Shown here: positions 52,496 to 63,819 of the stretch, piece after piece
Position numbering within the stretch: the first letter of the stretch is position 1
Layout: the number at the start of each line of letters is the position of its first letter
Source: Strongyloides papillosus
Taxonomy: Eukaryota; Nematoda; Chromadorea; Rhabditida; Strongyloididae
Direction of reading: 5' to 3'
DNA length: 64,000 nucleotides
Assembly: GCA_005656395.1 (NCBI GenBank)
Contig: SRSI01000001.1
Coordinates: 248,001 to 312,000, forward strand
Program-made: the position numbers and the translations under genes
The notes under the pieces: model-generated
The model's input: only the letters and a program-made list of their open reading frames with translations
The model's database searches: none
Told to the model about the DNA's origin: nothing

Positions 52496-55400
52496 TTTAG
52501 TCTATAATAGATGTATAAATTAAAATTTTTAAAGTTAATGGATACTTGTTAAAATAAAGTTTTTATCATTAAAAATTATTTAATGGTTATAAATAAAATA
52601 TATACTTATAGATAAAATGGTCTTTTAAATATAATTCAAATGTTACCAAGTCATATTATAATCAATCATTTTTTTTATTTAAAATTATTAAGGCGGTATT
52701 TATAAACTTTTGAGGTTAAAAAACAGTGATAAATAATCATTATTACTCCATTATCACAAAATAATGTATGTAAATGATAATAAATGCATTGTGTACATGA
52801 GTGTACAGACAAATAATAAAACAATTTTAATTTTTATTGATGAATTACCTTCAACCTTTTACGGTTAATATAAATTTTAATTTATAAAAAAATTGTCTAA
52901 AATTTTATATATAGTTGCAAATATCATAAAGTTTGATATAAAAAAGAGTTATAATTTATAATTTCAATAAATTTTCAAATTTTTCGCAGAAAAAGTATGA
53001 ATAATTATTGTGAATATGTAAATACACGTATTAATGAAAAAAATTGCATTGAAAATGTGCGAGAAATATTGAAAATACAAGGTCATATAACAATTTTTCT
53101 CTTTTTAGAACCAAATATTAAATGTAGCATATCTATAAAATAATTTCTTATATACAGCAATTTGATATGTGATCAGTAATAAATAAATTTATTACTTGTC
53201 TGTGCCACACCTTTTATTATCTGATCTTCAAGAAATACGGATGTTTTTATGCCATAATAAAAAATAATGATAATTTGAAAATAACAACTAATGTACTTAA
53301 AGACACCACAGTTAAGGACAATAAATATCGTCACAAGTAATGTGAGGTTACTATGTAACTCATACAATGCTCATAAAAATTTCACGTGCTTTTTTAAATA
53401 AAATATTAAATTTAAAGTATTGTTATTTTAACTTTAAGCTAACAAAAAATCTATGAAAATTTTAGTAAATAGGATAACAATAATAAATGGAATAAAATTA
53501 TAAATATATTAAGTATTGAATATATTTTAAAAAAATACTTAACCATATTAAAAGCAAATTTAAACAAGTTATATAACAATGATTTATTATCTTCCGCATT
53601 AGAATCATCCTCCATAACAATTATACCTTAACACTATTTAAAAACAAAAGTATAATGTAATCAAAAGAAGTTAAGAAAACAATATTATTTGTATATAATT
53701 ATAGAAAGTTTTTTTTATTAAAAATAACTATGTATTTTTTATTTAAAAAGCAACTAAAAGTTATAAATAAGTCTTCATAAAACGGTAGTTATAAATATTC
53801 AAGAGATAAAAATCATGAATTATACTAAACATTATCAAAAATAATTATATTCATTGGGAAAAAATTTTGTTTATTATTGAGGGCACAATGCAATAATAAA
53901 ATATATTTAAAAAACACATTGATACATCTATGGGTAAGATTAATATATTAAGATAATATTGTAGATAAATTACATTTAAGTTTGTTTGAAAATTTAGACA
54001 TAGAAAATATATGCAATTAATACAAAAAATGTAAACAATGTCTTATAGATCATACATCTTTTATAAAATGGCAAAAATAATTCTTACACTAAAACGGACG
54101 CATTTTTATTCAAAGTCTCCATTAATCATTCCATTATTTGAAAAGAAATAGAATAAATATCTCTACTAAAATTTTTATTGGCACTTATATATTATGCTAA
54201 CAAAAATTTATAACAACATATAGCTGTATAATAAAATATATATATAAATATCAAATGACAATTAATAGTTGTAATGTAAAACAAAATATAATAAAATTTT
54301 AATATAGTAAAAGTACTTTAATAATTAATCTAAAGCAATTAACAAGAAATTTTATTAAAAATAACTTTTTTAAAAAAAGTATCATTTCATATTAATGGTT
54401 AAAAATAATACGTTAAAAAATTGAGTATGTGTACTTTAAAATAAATTATTTATTGTAATGTATTAAAGTTTCATAGTTAAAACACCAAAAATCTATCTTA
54501 AAAATAATGAATATTTTATAGACTAAAAATTAACAAAATATATTTTCTTTATTAAAAAACATACATTTTTAACAAGAACATATAAATTACTGAAAGGCAG
54601 ATGGAATAAAATTATGGGATTGTTTTATAATGTAAAAATTTCGACTAATAAAATAATCTGTATAATATAAATCCAAAAATAATAATGTAATAAAAAATGT
54701 TTTATTAGATATGCAAATATATCAACCAATTTTTAGTTTTTAAAATTATTTATATTATAATTGCTTGTATAATTTTTTGTTAATTGTTTTTATTTACGTT
54801 ACATAAAAAATATTACATTACAGACATTAAGGAAATACACGTGAAAATTATAACAGAAAATATAAAATATGACATATTTAGATGGAAACTCTAGATGAGT
54901 GTACTATATTTCTAAGATAAAAAATGCACGATAATCTTTAAAAATTGAATGCACGTGAATTTCATGCTGCAACACCATAGTAAACAATAGATATACACTG
55001 AGTGACAATATAAAAATATCTGTGTTATATCATAGATAGAGAGTTAAAATGAGGAAAACATGTGAAGCAAATATTATATATTTATAATATGTTTCACTTT
55101 TTAAAAAAGAGGAAAGAAAAACATTTAAACGCCTGATTATATTTTGTAAAAAAAAAATGTAAACATTTAAATAAAATTAATATAATACATAGAATAATAT
55201 CAATTTTATTAAAATTTTCAAAATATATTCATTTTGACGTATTATTCCCGCACAATCTTTGAATACATATAATTTGAAGATAAACTACGCAAATAAAATA
55301 ATATTAATACATAAGAAGATAATTATCTACCACGTAAACTAAAAATAGACTTATCACTAAGAAATAATATCTAAAAGATATGTATAAAAAATTCATAGAA

Positions 55401-55875
55401 AATGTCAAGTTTTGAATTAAAATGCGAAAGTTTGTTACATTATTAAAAACTTAACTAACTGTTGACATAAGTATGGGTTAAGAAGATTGAAACAATATAC
55501 ATAACTATCCAATTTTATATAAATTTTACACAATTAATCAAAAAAATTTTTATTTACATTAACACTTAGAGTTTTTGAGTAGAACAAAAATTTAATTTTT
55601 AGCCACTTAGACGTTCAAAAAATCATTGTGTTGTAATATAAGAAGTTGTTATTTAAAAAAATAAACAAATATATAAATATATACATACAAATGAATGATT
55701 TCAACATTATTATTTACAATGCGAAAAGGAAAGTCATATTCAAAGTAATGCATACTTCCTGATAAATTTACAAATCGTTAAGTAATTATTAAATAACAAT
55801 ATAATACAAAAACATTAAGAGGAATTAACAAAATAAATAAAACCAAATGTGATGTGACTCACTAATATTCCTTAC
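52496..55875. other. 3.4-kb AT-rich intergenic region
   Basis: No confident gene. One possible short coding exon exists on the minus strand at 53615-53544 (24 codons from ATG, acidic start MEDDSNAEDNKS, then GTTAAGT donor), but no partner exon could be joined with confidence. The open frame at 53173-53367 lacks an ATG. Confidence 0.4.
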
Positions 55876-56861
55876 TCACAGTCCATAGTCATTGGAACTA
55901 TTTTCCTGTTTAATTTTATCATCAACTCCCGTCAAGTCAACATCTAAATCATCATCAGAATCTTCTTTATCCTCAGAAACATCTTTCTGACACATGTTCT
56001 CACTTAAAACAACATATTCACGTGAAGAAAAACCAAACTTTAAAACATCTTTTTCTTTGAGTTCATAATATCTGGAAGATTCAATTTTTTCACCATTTAA
56101 AAAGGTTCCATTAGTGGAACCTAAATCTATGATATATAACAAAACTTTACGACTCCCTGTTGATGTTTTAACATTACGATATTGAAATGCAGCATGTTGC
56201 TTGGAACAACTAGGATGATCAATAGGAAAATCTGCCACTTTTCTGTCTTTACCAATTAAGTATGCTGATTGACGATGAATGTAAATTTGGGGCAAGGCTT
56301 CATCACCCTTGAATGGATATAGACGCCATTTCACAGTTGGCATAGCTGCATCATGAGGCTCCGAATACTTAACAACTACTCCTTTAAATGTGTTAGTATC
56401 TTCACATAATTTTCCAGATGTTCCAAAATTTGGTTTATCTTTCTCGACTGGTGCCTTTGATTCACTCTCTTCTTTATAATGTTCAGGTTTACCCCATTTA
56501 TCTCCTGATTCACTGATCTTATCGTAATTTCTTTTCCTATCGTAACTTGACATTTTTGGACTTCTAGATCGCTTTTTATAATCTACCTTACTTCTTGAAT
56601 CGTTGCTATTACTTCTATGTCTCCGATGTCTTTTATATTCGTAATCTAAAAATAAATAAACAAATTAAAAATAATTTTAAACTAACCTGAATCACTGCTT
56701 CTTGAATATTTCCGTGACGAGTCATATTTCCTTTTAGAAACATCTGTAAAACATAAAAAAATGTTATAAAATTGAAATAACAATAAAAAATCAATATTTA
56801 AAAAAAAATCCTATTATGTAAAAGTTCTTAAAAACTTACATTTAGAATTGTCTCTTCCCAT
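55876..56861 (-). CDS. SNIP1: SNIP1-like FHA-domain nuclear protein (three exons)
   Basis: Exons 56861-56840, 56743-56687 and 56645-55876; introns are 96 and 41 bp with GTAAGT/GTTAGT donors; about 282 residues. The N-terminal part is Arg/Ser/Lys-rich (KRHRRHRS, KKRSRSP), as in spliceosome-associated SNIP1/DDL/Pml1 proteins. The FHA phosphopeptide-binding domain covers about residues 150-250: the Gly-Lys pair in YLIGKDRKVADFPI, then PSCSKQHAAFQYR, then LGSTNGTFLNG. The C-terminus is acidic (EDSDDDLDVDL). The family acts in pre-mRNA splicing and microRNA biogenesis in the nucleus. The start in exon 1 was chosen because the frame is open through both upstream exons with good splice sites; ATG at 56553 is internal. 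Confidence 0.88.
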
Positions 56862-58080
56862 GATATATTGAAAACACATGAAATGTTTACATACATATAT
56901 CTCCAATACACGTCTCCTGAAATGATTTTTTTGTATGTATGTCGACAAATTTTAGTGATAAAAATTTTAGAAATGAGAAAGATCAAGTATAAATTTTAGT
57001 TTTTCTTATCTTTCTTGTAGTACGTAGTATTTTTATAATATATATGAACGCTAATATTTTAATAAATTTTGACCTTATATTACTTATCATATGTATGTAA
57101 AAAAATCTTTATTTTATTTAAAATCCCATAAAAAACTGCTAAAAAAAATATTTGATTTCTTTTTTCTGTATTAAGCATTTTTTTTGTTATCTTTACAAAG
57201 TTGTATATATATATTTTAACGAATAATTATTAAAATGTTAAACTTAATTTTATCACTAACCATTACTCTTCATTTTATCACACCCAAAAAGTAGTTATAT
57301 ATTCATTGTTTTTAGATTTAAGTTGCATAAAAAATTATAAAATCAAGATATTTAAATTAAATTTTTTTATTCATAGTAAAGGTTAAAAAATAAATAATTG
57401 ATAGTCCATTTTTCTTATCTATTCGCATCGCAACCTTTTTAACTCTCCTGTTTCGTTATGACGCGGTGCGATAAATTTACTGTTAACAACCACCCTTTTT
57501 TAACTAAATAATGTTTGTCGTGATCGCACTTATTGGCCAATCCTCAAAGTCTCGCTGACAACAACTTTCTCTAACAGTTGTAGGCTTCATTTTTAACGTT
57601 ATCTTCCGCACCCCTTCTGCTTGTCTTTATCATTTGATAGAAAAGCTTTATTGCAACGTTTCTTCTGTGTTAGTCAGTATGTACGCTTCTTATAATATTA
57701 CTTGTATATAAAAATTCTAAGCCTTTGGGTTTATATGATTAAAAAGAAATTGCAATTATCTTCTTACACACAGATGATTTTATTCTCAAACTTTTTTTTA
57801 TTATATTTTAATTTTTGTTCAATTTCAGAAGGAGATTTGCCAAAAAATATTTGGTACACATACAAACACTTTTTAAGTATTTTGGCTTGCAAGATAAATG
57901 TGTATGTGTCTCATATTTGTCTTTTGATCTTCTATTATTTTAAAAGAAACTTTTTAAGTTGATTTATCTTTATTTCTAATTTTTTCTTTAAAATTTAATA
58001 TTTATATGTTTTAAAAAGAAATTAAACAAATAAAGTAAGATTTTATAAAAAAAATTAGCCCAAGTGTTTGGCACTATACT
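56862..58080. promoter_or_regulatory. Divergent intergenic region of SNIP1 and the STPR gene
   Basis: A less AT-rich block at 57420-57680 includes a palindromic double CCAAT box (ATTGGCCAAT, 57532-57541), the likely core of the plus-strand promoter. A good donor (GTATGT at 57677) and acceptor (TTTCAATTTCAG-type, ending near 57829) could define a 5'-UTR intron for the STPR gene; this is a guess. The open frame at 57702-57962 looks noncoding. Confidence 0.45.
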
Positions 58081-58983
58081 ATGCAAATTGTTTTAAAAGA
58101 AAAATATTCCGATTACTCTGAATATAGCAAGCTGGAGGTTCAACCGTCATCTGTTGTTAATAATATCACACCATTTTCTGGAGTTGAAGATTCTCCTCCA
58201 AATTCTGTTGCTTCAAGTAACGGTGTGGTAAAAAATAATAACCAAAGATCAACAAAAATAAGCAAAGAAATGACATTAGAAGAAATTAAACAACGTAGAA
58301 GATCTATTAATGCTGAAAGACAACGAAATAAACGACGCGATGAATCGCCTAATACAAAAGAAAGAAGGAGAGCTTTAAACGCCCAACGACAAAGGGAACG
58401 ACGTGCAAATGAATCACCGGAGACAAGAAGAAAACGACTTGATGCTAATGCAGCATATCAAAGGAAAAGACGAGCTGAAGAAAGTCCAAATACACGACAA
58501 AGAAGGAAAAGTTTGGAGCAAGCAAAACGAAATTCTAGGAAATGTAGACCTTCAGTAGACTCTACTGGAACAAATACACCAATATATGAAAATTCGAATG
58601 AAAGTTCCTCAGCACCAATATCAATTACATCTACGAGTCCCGTAAGTATAAAGAAAGAATTTAATGAAATTCCAGAAAATCATCAAACAATGGTAACGAT
58701 AAATAATAATATCCCACGACATCATCCACAAACAATAGGACAAATTCAACAGATCCAACCACAAGTTATGGTAATCTTACCAAGTGAGAATAATAATCCA
58801 TTAATAAGTCAAGAGGTCCTAGCAACAACACAAAATACAATTATGCCCCCAATAACGGATGGACAAACTTGTTATATTGTAACAAGTCCCTTACCTCAAA
58901 ATAGTTACGTTCATTCATCTATGTTTCTACAGCAACAATCAACAAATCAAGCAACAAATTTAACAAACATGTCCAATTTATAA
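58081..58983 (+). CDS. STPR-repeat DNA-binding protein
   Basis: 300 codons, single coding exon. Residues 72-94, 95-117 and 118-140 are three consecutive 23-residue repeats, followed by a partial fourth to 154. Each follows the pattern RRRxLNAxRQRxRRxxESPxTRx. This is the STPR motif ('score and three amino acid peptide repeat') known from the silkworm fibroin-gene regulator FMBP-1, where it binds DNA. The N-terminus is Ser-rich; the C-terminal half is Asn/Gln/Thr/Ser-rich and likely disordered, as in transcription activators. It probably acts in the nucleus as a transcription factor; targets are unknown. The start is the first Met of the frame. The long upstream region suggests a spliced leader exon. 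Confidence 0.85.
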   Translation: MQIVLKEKYSDYSEYSKLEVQPSSVVNNITPFSGVEDSPPNSVASSNGVVKNNNQRSTKISKEMTLEEIKQRRRSINAERQRNKRRDESPNTKERRRALNAQRQRERRANESPETRRKRLDANAAYQRKRRAEESPNTRQRRKSLEQAKRNSRKCRPSVDSTGTNTPIYENSNESSSAPISITSTSPVSIKKEFNEIPENHQTMVTINNNIPRHHPQTIGQIQQIQPQVMVILPSENNNPLISQEVLATTQNTIMPPITDGQTCYIVTSPLPQNSYVHSSMFLQQQSTNQATNLTNMSNL

Positions 58984-59240
58984 TTAGAGATGTTGCTTTT
59001 AAATAACTGTTGCCTTTGAGTATTCAGATCTCTAGGATTATTAAAGTAAGGGAAGATAATTGTAACCATATGAGCAACAGCTTTAGAAAAATACAGGATT
59101 AAATACATTGTATGATAAAACGTTTTATTAAATTACTTTTAAATTGGAAATATTACAATAGTTAGAGCTAGTTTTTAATGTTAATAAATTTTTTGATCTT
59201 TAACCCGTTTTTTTCCTGGAAATTTCTTTTATAAGTACAA

Positions 59241-59742
59241 TTATTTATTTTGATCATTTAAATTCATCCTTGATAGGGATTTCAGCATCGCTTCACGCAT
59301 ATGTTTCTGTGCAATATTAATTCTTTCTTTTTTTTCCTACAATGTAAATATAAAATTCATTATTATTTATTCTTACTTTATCACTATTTATACTATAATT
59401 TTGCTTGTTTTCACTTCTACTACCAGTTGATGGTCTAGTTGATATTTTTGAAGATGTTTTTGATGAATTTCCGCTTACAGAAGTACTTCTAGTCTTTGGT
59501 TTTGAATTAATAGTAGGTTTAGCATTTAAAACTTTCATCCTATGTTCTATATAATGTTTCATCTGAAAGTGCCATTCTATATCAATATTTTTTAGTTTGT
59601 TAAAACTTTTAGATCTCATTAAGCTCCTATCACCATTCAAACCATTTCTTATATTTTTTTGAATAATTTCGCTTTGTAAATTCCTTTGTTTTGGTGGGTC
59701 AAAACTTGATTTATAGCAATACACTTTAGATTTGGATGTCAT
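59241..59742 (-). CDS. Small basic Ser/Lys-rich protein of unknown function (two exons)
   Basis: Exon 1 is 59742-59377, intron 59376-59337 (40 bp, GTAAGA...TTGTAG, phase 0), exon 2 is 59336-59241; about 153 residues. The start MTSKSKVY was preferred to a Met eight codons upstream because that leader is hydrophobic and atypical. The middle has a WHFQMKHYIEHRMKVL helix. Residues about 80-120 are Ser/Thr/Lys/Arg-rich and likely disordered. The last exon encodes a charged helix (RINIAQKHMREAMLKSL). No family recognised. The reading frame continues cleanly across the intron, which supports a real gene. Its 3' end faces the STPR gene, with the stop codons 258 bp apart. Confidence 0.7.
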
Positions 59743-59766
59743 ACTTTTAGAAATTAAAAAAAACAA

Positions 59767-60672
59767 ACACTCTGGAGTAAAATTCTTAAAAACATACGAA
59801 TTTAAAACAAATAAATATATTATAAGATGTTAAAAAATTTTATATGGAACAGGTTGCTATGGCAATTTAACGAATGCTTATATTATTTTGACATAAATAT
59901 TACAACCCAAATTGTGTGCAATTATTAAAACATTCAATTATTGCTATAATTTCTATAAATTAATACTAAATAAATAATTTCCTCCTTTTTCACTTATGTA
60001 TAATATATTGAATGACAATATTTTAACTTAATATAGTAGAAATATTATTTACTGTAAAATATAATGACCAATGAGCAAAAAGTTCTTGTTGGAAAATAAC
60101 AATTAACCCAGCGATACTTTTAATTTGAAATAACATTCACTTGTATGTTACATGTAAATTAAAATATGTATTTTAATTACTTGCTTATTTATTTTGAAAT
60201 ACGTATATAAAAATATCATTATGAAAAGATAATAACCATTCAACCGATTATTGGAAATTTGGTGACTTATCTGAAAATAATTGACCATATTATTAAAATT
60301 TTCTACTTCATATTTATAATGGAGTTAAAAGAAAATATTTTAAAGTTAGCAAAAGCATGAAGTGCCTGTTACATAAGAAAGTAATGGTAAAAAGTGTGTC
60401 ATAAATTACTGAAAATTAGTTAATTAAAAACAATTCATCTAGAAATTTTACCATGCATACATTTTTATTTTAAGTTATTGTCATTTAAATGAAACATAAA
60501 ATGTCGAAAAACAACCGATTAACGTTGGTATTTGTATAAACCAATTTCTTAACTATTGTTTTTTCCAAACGATATTTAAGAAGAAATTTAACAGATATAA
60601 AATTACTTTCAAAAAATCAAACGTGGTAAACATTTTTATTTTTAATAAACAATAATATTTAATTTCAAAATT
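59767..60672. other. Intergenic, nothing recognised
   Basis: AT-rich sequence between two minus-strand genes; no gene or repeat seen. Confidence 0.45.
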
Positions 60673-61180
60673 TTACTTTGATAGACCCGATAAATCATAA
60701 TTCTTGACAATTTTTTGATTCCTCAACCACAATGGTTGATCGAACAATTGAGATTTTATAGCATCAGAAGATTTCCAACAAACACCACTACAAAACTTTA
60801 ATTTCTCCGCATCATTTCCATAAATTACAGATTCTTTAAAATCAATAATATACTTCTGTTTCTTAGGTTTCTCAATTTCATTACAACATGTTGGGAGTCC
60901 ACACAAAAGAGAAATCGATCGTTCTTCAATGATATTTGTCCACGTTACTTTATCTAAATCATTCAACTAAATACAAATAACAATACTTTATGATAAAAGT
61001 AAAACATACAACTTTTTCAACGTCATCTACTTTTACAGGTTCAATAAGGTTACATACATGTTTATGAACTCTATCACGTAACAATTTCTCTTCTTTTTTT
61101 TGTTCAAGAATTTTTCGAGCTGATTCTCTTACATTAAGAGGTAATTTATTTAAAATTTCATCAATATCTAAGTTTTCCAT
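60673..61180 (-). CDS. RPAP2/Rtr1-type zinc-finger protein, short form (two exons)
   Basis: Exon 1 is 61180-61010, intron 61009-60967 (43 bp, GTATGT...ATTTAG, phase 0), exon 2 is 60966-60673; about 154 residues. The Rtr1/RPAP2 signature is visible: CGLPTC (C-x4-C), then YIIDFKESVIYG, then FCSGVC (C-x3-C) and SQLFDQPLWLR, giving a four-cysteine zinc site. The family consists of RNA polymerase II CTD-associated phosphatases, with a debated catalytic mechanism. This protein is shorter than yeast Rtr1 and much shorter than vertebrate RPAP2, holding little more than the zinc domain. The start MENLDIDEIL was preferred to an upstream Met whose leader looks translated from noncoding DNA. Confidence 0.82.
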
Positions 61181-61391
61181 TACTGATGTAGATAAAAATA
61201 ATGTAAAACTACAAACACTCCTTTGTATACACAATAACACAATTTCAAAAAAATAATCGTGTTAAGATAAAGTTTTTCTAGTAATATCTTTGACAAGTGT
61301 TTCTATAAATCATAAAATTTTTGATTATTATTATTATATTTGAACATTTATTTATATAATTGTAAATTTAAAAGTTTGGTTCATCTTTAAA

Positions 61392-62885
61392 ATGGAAATG
61401 GAGGGTATGCCTAGAAATATTTTGGAAGCTGCATTTTTAAACAAAAAGCTACTTTCAAAGATAGTTTCATATTTTGATGGAATAAATGATGCTTATACCC
61501 TTTCTCAAGTTAATAAATTTTTTAATATTTGTATTTGTAAATTTAAATATTTTGAGTCAAGGAAAGTGAACTTTCATAAAAAAGTATTTCGAGGAAATTT
61601 AATTTTTGATCATGGACATGGTGATCTAGAGAAATCTTTTCAATGTATAAGAGAAAAATATGAACCATGGCGTATAATGATTAGACCTGGAGAGGTACTA
61701 ACATTGAAAAATATAACTATCTATCAATTTATTTTATATGATAAAACACTGCTGTTATCAAAAGAAGAAAATATGCCTAAATTTCGAAGTTACGTTGAGG
61801 AATTTATAAAAGCCAATAAACCGTGCTGTTTAAAAATTGAAGGGTGGGATATGTTTTGTAAAAGTGAAAATAAAGGGAGATATAAAATATGTTTAATAAT
61901 AGATCAAGGATTAGAAGGAATACACAAAATAAATATAAGAGTAAGTTCTTCCCATCACAAAATTGCAGTTGGACTGATGAAAGAATTTACAAAATGGCCT
62001 GATGCATCTTGTTATTATTACTTAGACGATGCCTTTATGAAAAATTTGGGTGATCCAATTCCTAATATTTTTACGGAACATCTTAACAATGCTGATATTG
62101 AATTTGCTACAGGTGATCAAAAACAAGGAGTTGTTTATGGTATTAATTCTAAAAAATTTCGGGAAGCTTTCAAAGTTGAAGATACTGAAATCAAAGATTT
62201 ACAAGCAATAATTCTTGATGTTCCATATAATAGGCTTCGTCAATCACTGGAAAGAATGGAGATTAGATTTCATGGTTACCCTACAAAATTCGTTGACCTG
62301 ATGGAGAAATTATCGAAGCATAAATATACTGAATTGAAATCACTCGAAATTTGTTACCGTCTAGATGGACCTTTTACTGATTATGATATTAATATTTTGA
62401 AAGAAAAATCTCGACCTTTTATTGAAAGATTCTTTAAAGATGGTAAACTTGTGGATATTACTGTTAACGTGATACATGACAATGATATGAAGATTGACGA
62501 ATATAAAAGAACACTTGCAGTCATAGTGAGTAGATACCTGCCTTCAACTGTTCTCCAATTAAGATTAATCGGATTTGGGAATAACCTCCATTCAAAATTG
62601 ATAGAACGTTTTATAAAAAGAGCTCCAAATCTCCAATTTATTATACTAAGAGACAATTTTAACAGAATAAATGGAAACGAGAGATTTGAACCTATAATAG
62701 ATGGATATGACAATAATTACATACCACAAATCGCTTTAACTGACATAATACTACAAAGATTCAATGTTATTACCTTGGATATTGATAAAAAAAATATAAC
62801 ATTGTTTAGTAGATATGCTTTCAATACATCACCATACCGTGCCGCATACCGAGAGGCTTTCAGCTTCAATCATCCCAATTTATAA
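61392..62885 (+). CDS. F-box-like protein, lineage-specific type
   Basis: 497 codons, single exon. Residues about 15-48 (LNKKLLSKIVSYFDGINDAYTL followed by SQVNKFFN) fit an F-box, which would recruit substrates to SCF ubiquitin ligases through Skp1. The rest has scattered Leu/Ile-rich segments but no clear LRR or WD repeats. Large families of such weakly conserved F-box proteins are common in nematodes. I would not name an orthologue. An alternative Met (MEGMPRN) two codons in is equally possible. Confidence 0.65.
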   Translation: MEMEGMPRNILEAAFLNKKLLSKIVSYFDGINDAYTLSQVNKFFNICICKFKYFESRKVNFHKKVFRGNLIFDHGHGDLEKSFQCIREKYEPWRIMIRPGEVLTLKNITIYQFILYDKTLLLSKEENMPKFRSYVEEFIKANKPCCLKIEGWDMFCKSENKGRYKICLIIDQGLEGIHKINIRVSSSHHKIAVGLMKEFTKWPDASCYYYLDDAFMKNLGDPIPNIFTEHLNNADIEFATGDQKQGVVYGINSKKFREAFKVEDTEIKDLQAIILDVPYNRLRQSLERMEIRFHGYPTKFVDLMEKLSKHKYTELKSLEICYRLDGPFTDYDINILKEKSRPFIERFFKDGKLVDITVNVIHDNDMKIDEYKRTLAVIVSRYLPSTVLQLRLIGFGNNLHSKLIERFIKRAPNLQFIILRDNFNRINGNERFEPIIDGYDNNYIPQIALTDIILQRFNVITLDIDKKNITLFSRYAFNTSPYRAAYREAFSFNHPNL

Positions 62886-62963
62886 ATAATAACTATTATA
62901 TAATAATTTTATGAGTCTTTATACATTATTAAAAAAAACAAAAAAAAAATAAATGTTAATTAG

Positions 62964-63392
62964 TTAATATGTATCTTCTAACATTAATTCACTTCCTCTT
63001 ATTTGTTGTTCTCCGATCAAATGACCCTTTTCTGCTAGTATCTTTGCACGTCTCTCAAATTCAGCTTTTTTCTCCTCAATCTTCTCCTGTTGCATGCATA
63101 AAATTTCTGTAACATCTACTTCTTTTAATTCCACTTTTCTACTTTCATCAATCTCTCCGGTTAGTACAACATTTTCACCACGGATTAGGAAAACACCTCT
63201 TGGGATATCTCCATAACATTTATCTACATAGATTCTTTCTGTTGTTTCATCTAAAACAAGATTAGCAAACTGGTCTATTGAAGACAATATTCCTATTAAT
63301 GTTCTGCCATCTCGAAGTTGTACGATTACTTTCTTTCCCAATGAATCCAGTAATGAAACGGCACCTGGTAAGTAGGGATCAGGAAGCTCCAT
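62964..63392 (-). CDS. LSM1: U6 snRNA-associated Sm-like protein LSm1
   Basis: 142 codons, single exon. Sm1 motif in SLGKKVIVQLRDGRTLIGILSS and the following FANLVLDE; Sm2 in RGVFLIRGENVVLTGEI. The N-terminal PYLPGAVSLLDSL and the long C-terminal helix rich in Glu/Lys (EKIEEKKAEFERRAKIL) distinguish LSm1 from other LSm proteins. LSm1 joins LSm2-7 in the cytoplasmic ring that binds oligoadenylated mRNA 3' ends and promotes decapping in P-bodies. Length is normal. Convergent with the F-box gene, 78 bp apart. Start is the only sensible Met. Confidence 0.95.
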   Translation of the reverse strand: MELPDPYLPGAVSLLDSLGKKVIVQLRDGRTLIGILSSIDQFANLVLDETTERIYVDKCYGDIPRGVFLIRGENVVLTGEIDESRKVELKEVDVTEILCMQQEKIEEKKAEFERRAKILAEKGHLIGEQQIRGSELMLEDTY

Positions 63393-63819
63393 ATTTACAA
63401 GAAGATTTTTTAAAGTAAAAAATTAATAGTAATTAGTGATTAGTAGAAAAAGATAATTTTAATTATCTTAAAATAAATAACAACAAAAACTGATGTCGTT
63501 CTTCCAAACTAATTCGTTATGAAGTGTTTTAAAAAAATTAAGTGTAGTTGCGTGTTCTTTCTAAAATGTGGTTTGTACTTTTATATAGCAAATTTACTAA
63601 CAAATCCTACAAGATGTTTGTTAAGAAGTTTGTTTTTAGTTACTTTGATTGCTTGTTTTTTTAATAATTACTATTTTAATTAAAACCAAATGTTTGCGAT
63701 TGAGGCTTCTTTTAAATATTGCCTATTTTTATTAATTTTAAATAAAATGTGGAAAGTATATTAATAATTTTTAAAAATATTTACTTTCAAAATTATAATT
63801 ATGTTTTATTTATAGAAAA
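63393..63819. other. Divergent intergenic region of LSM1 and the last gene
   Basis: AT-rich, no gene. A 3' splice-site-like TTTATTTATAG ends at 63814, six bases before the next ATG, and could be a trans-splice or intron acceptor. Confidence 0.4.

Noticed and set aside
53173..53615. Possible small membrane-protein gene (ATG exon 53615-53544 plus a hydrophobic frame at 53367-53173)
   Set aside because: The second frame has no ATG and no acceptor that joins in phase convincingly; no family recognised.
57702..57962. 86-codon plus-strand frame before the STPR gene
   Set aside because: Phe/Leu/Tyr-rich AT translation; the region more likely contains a 5'-UTR intron.
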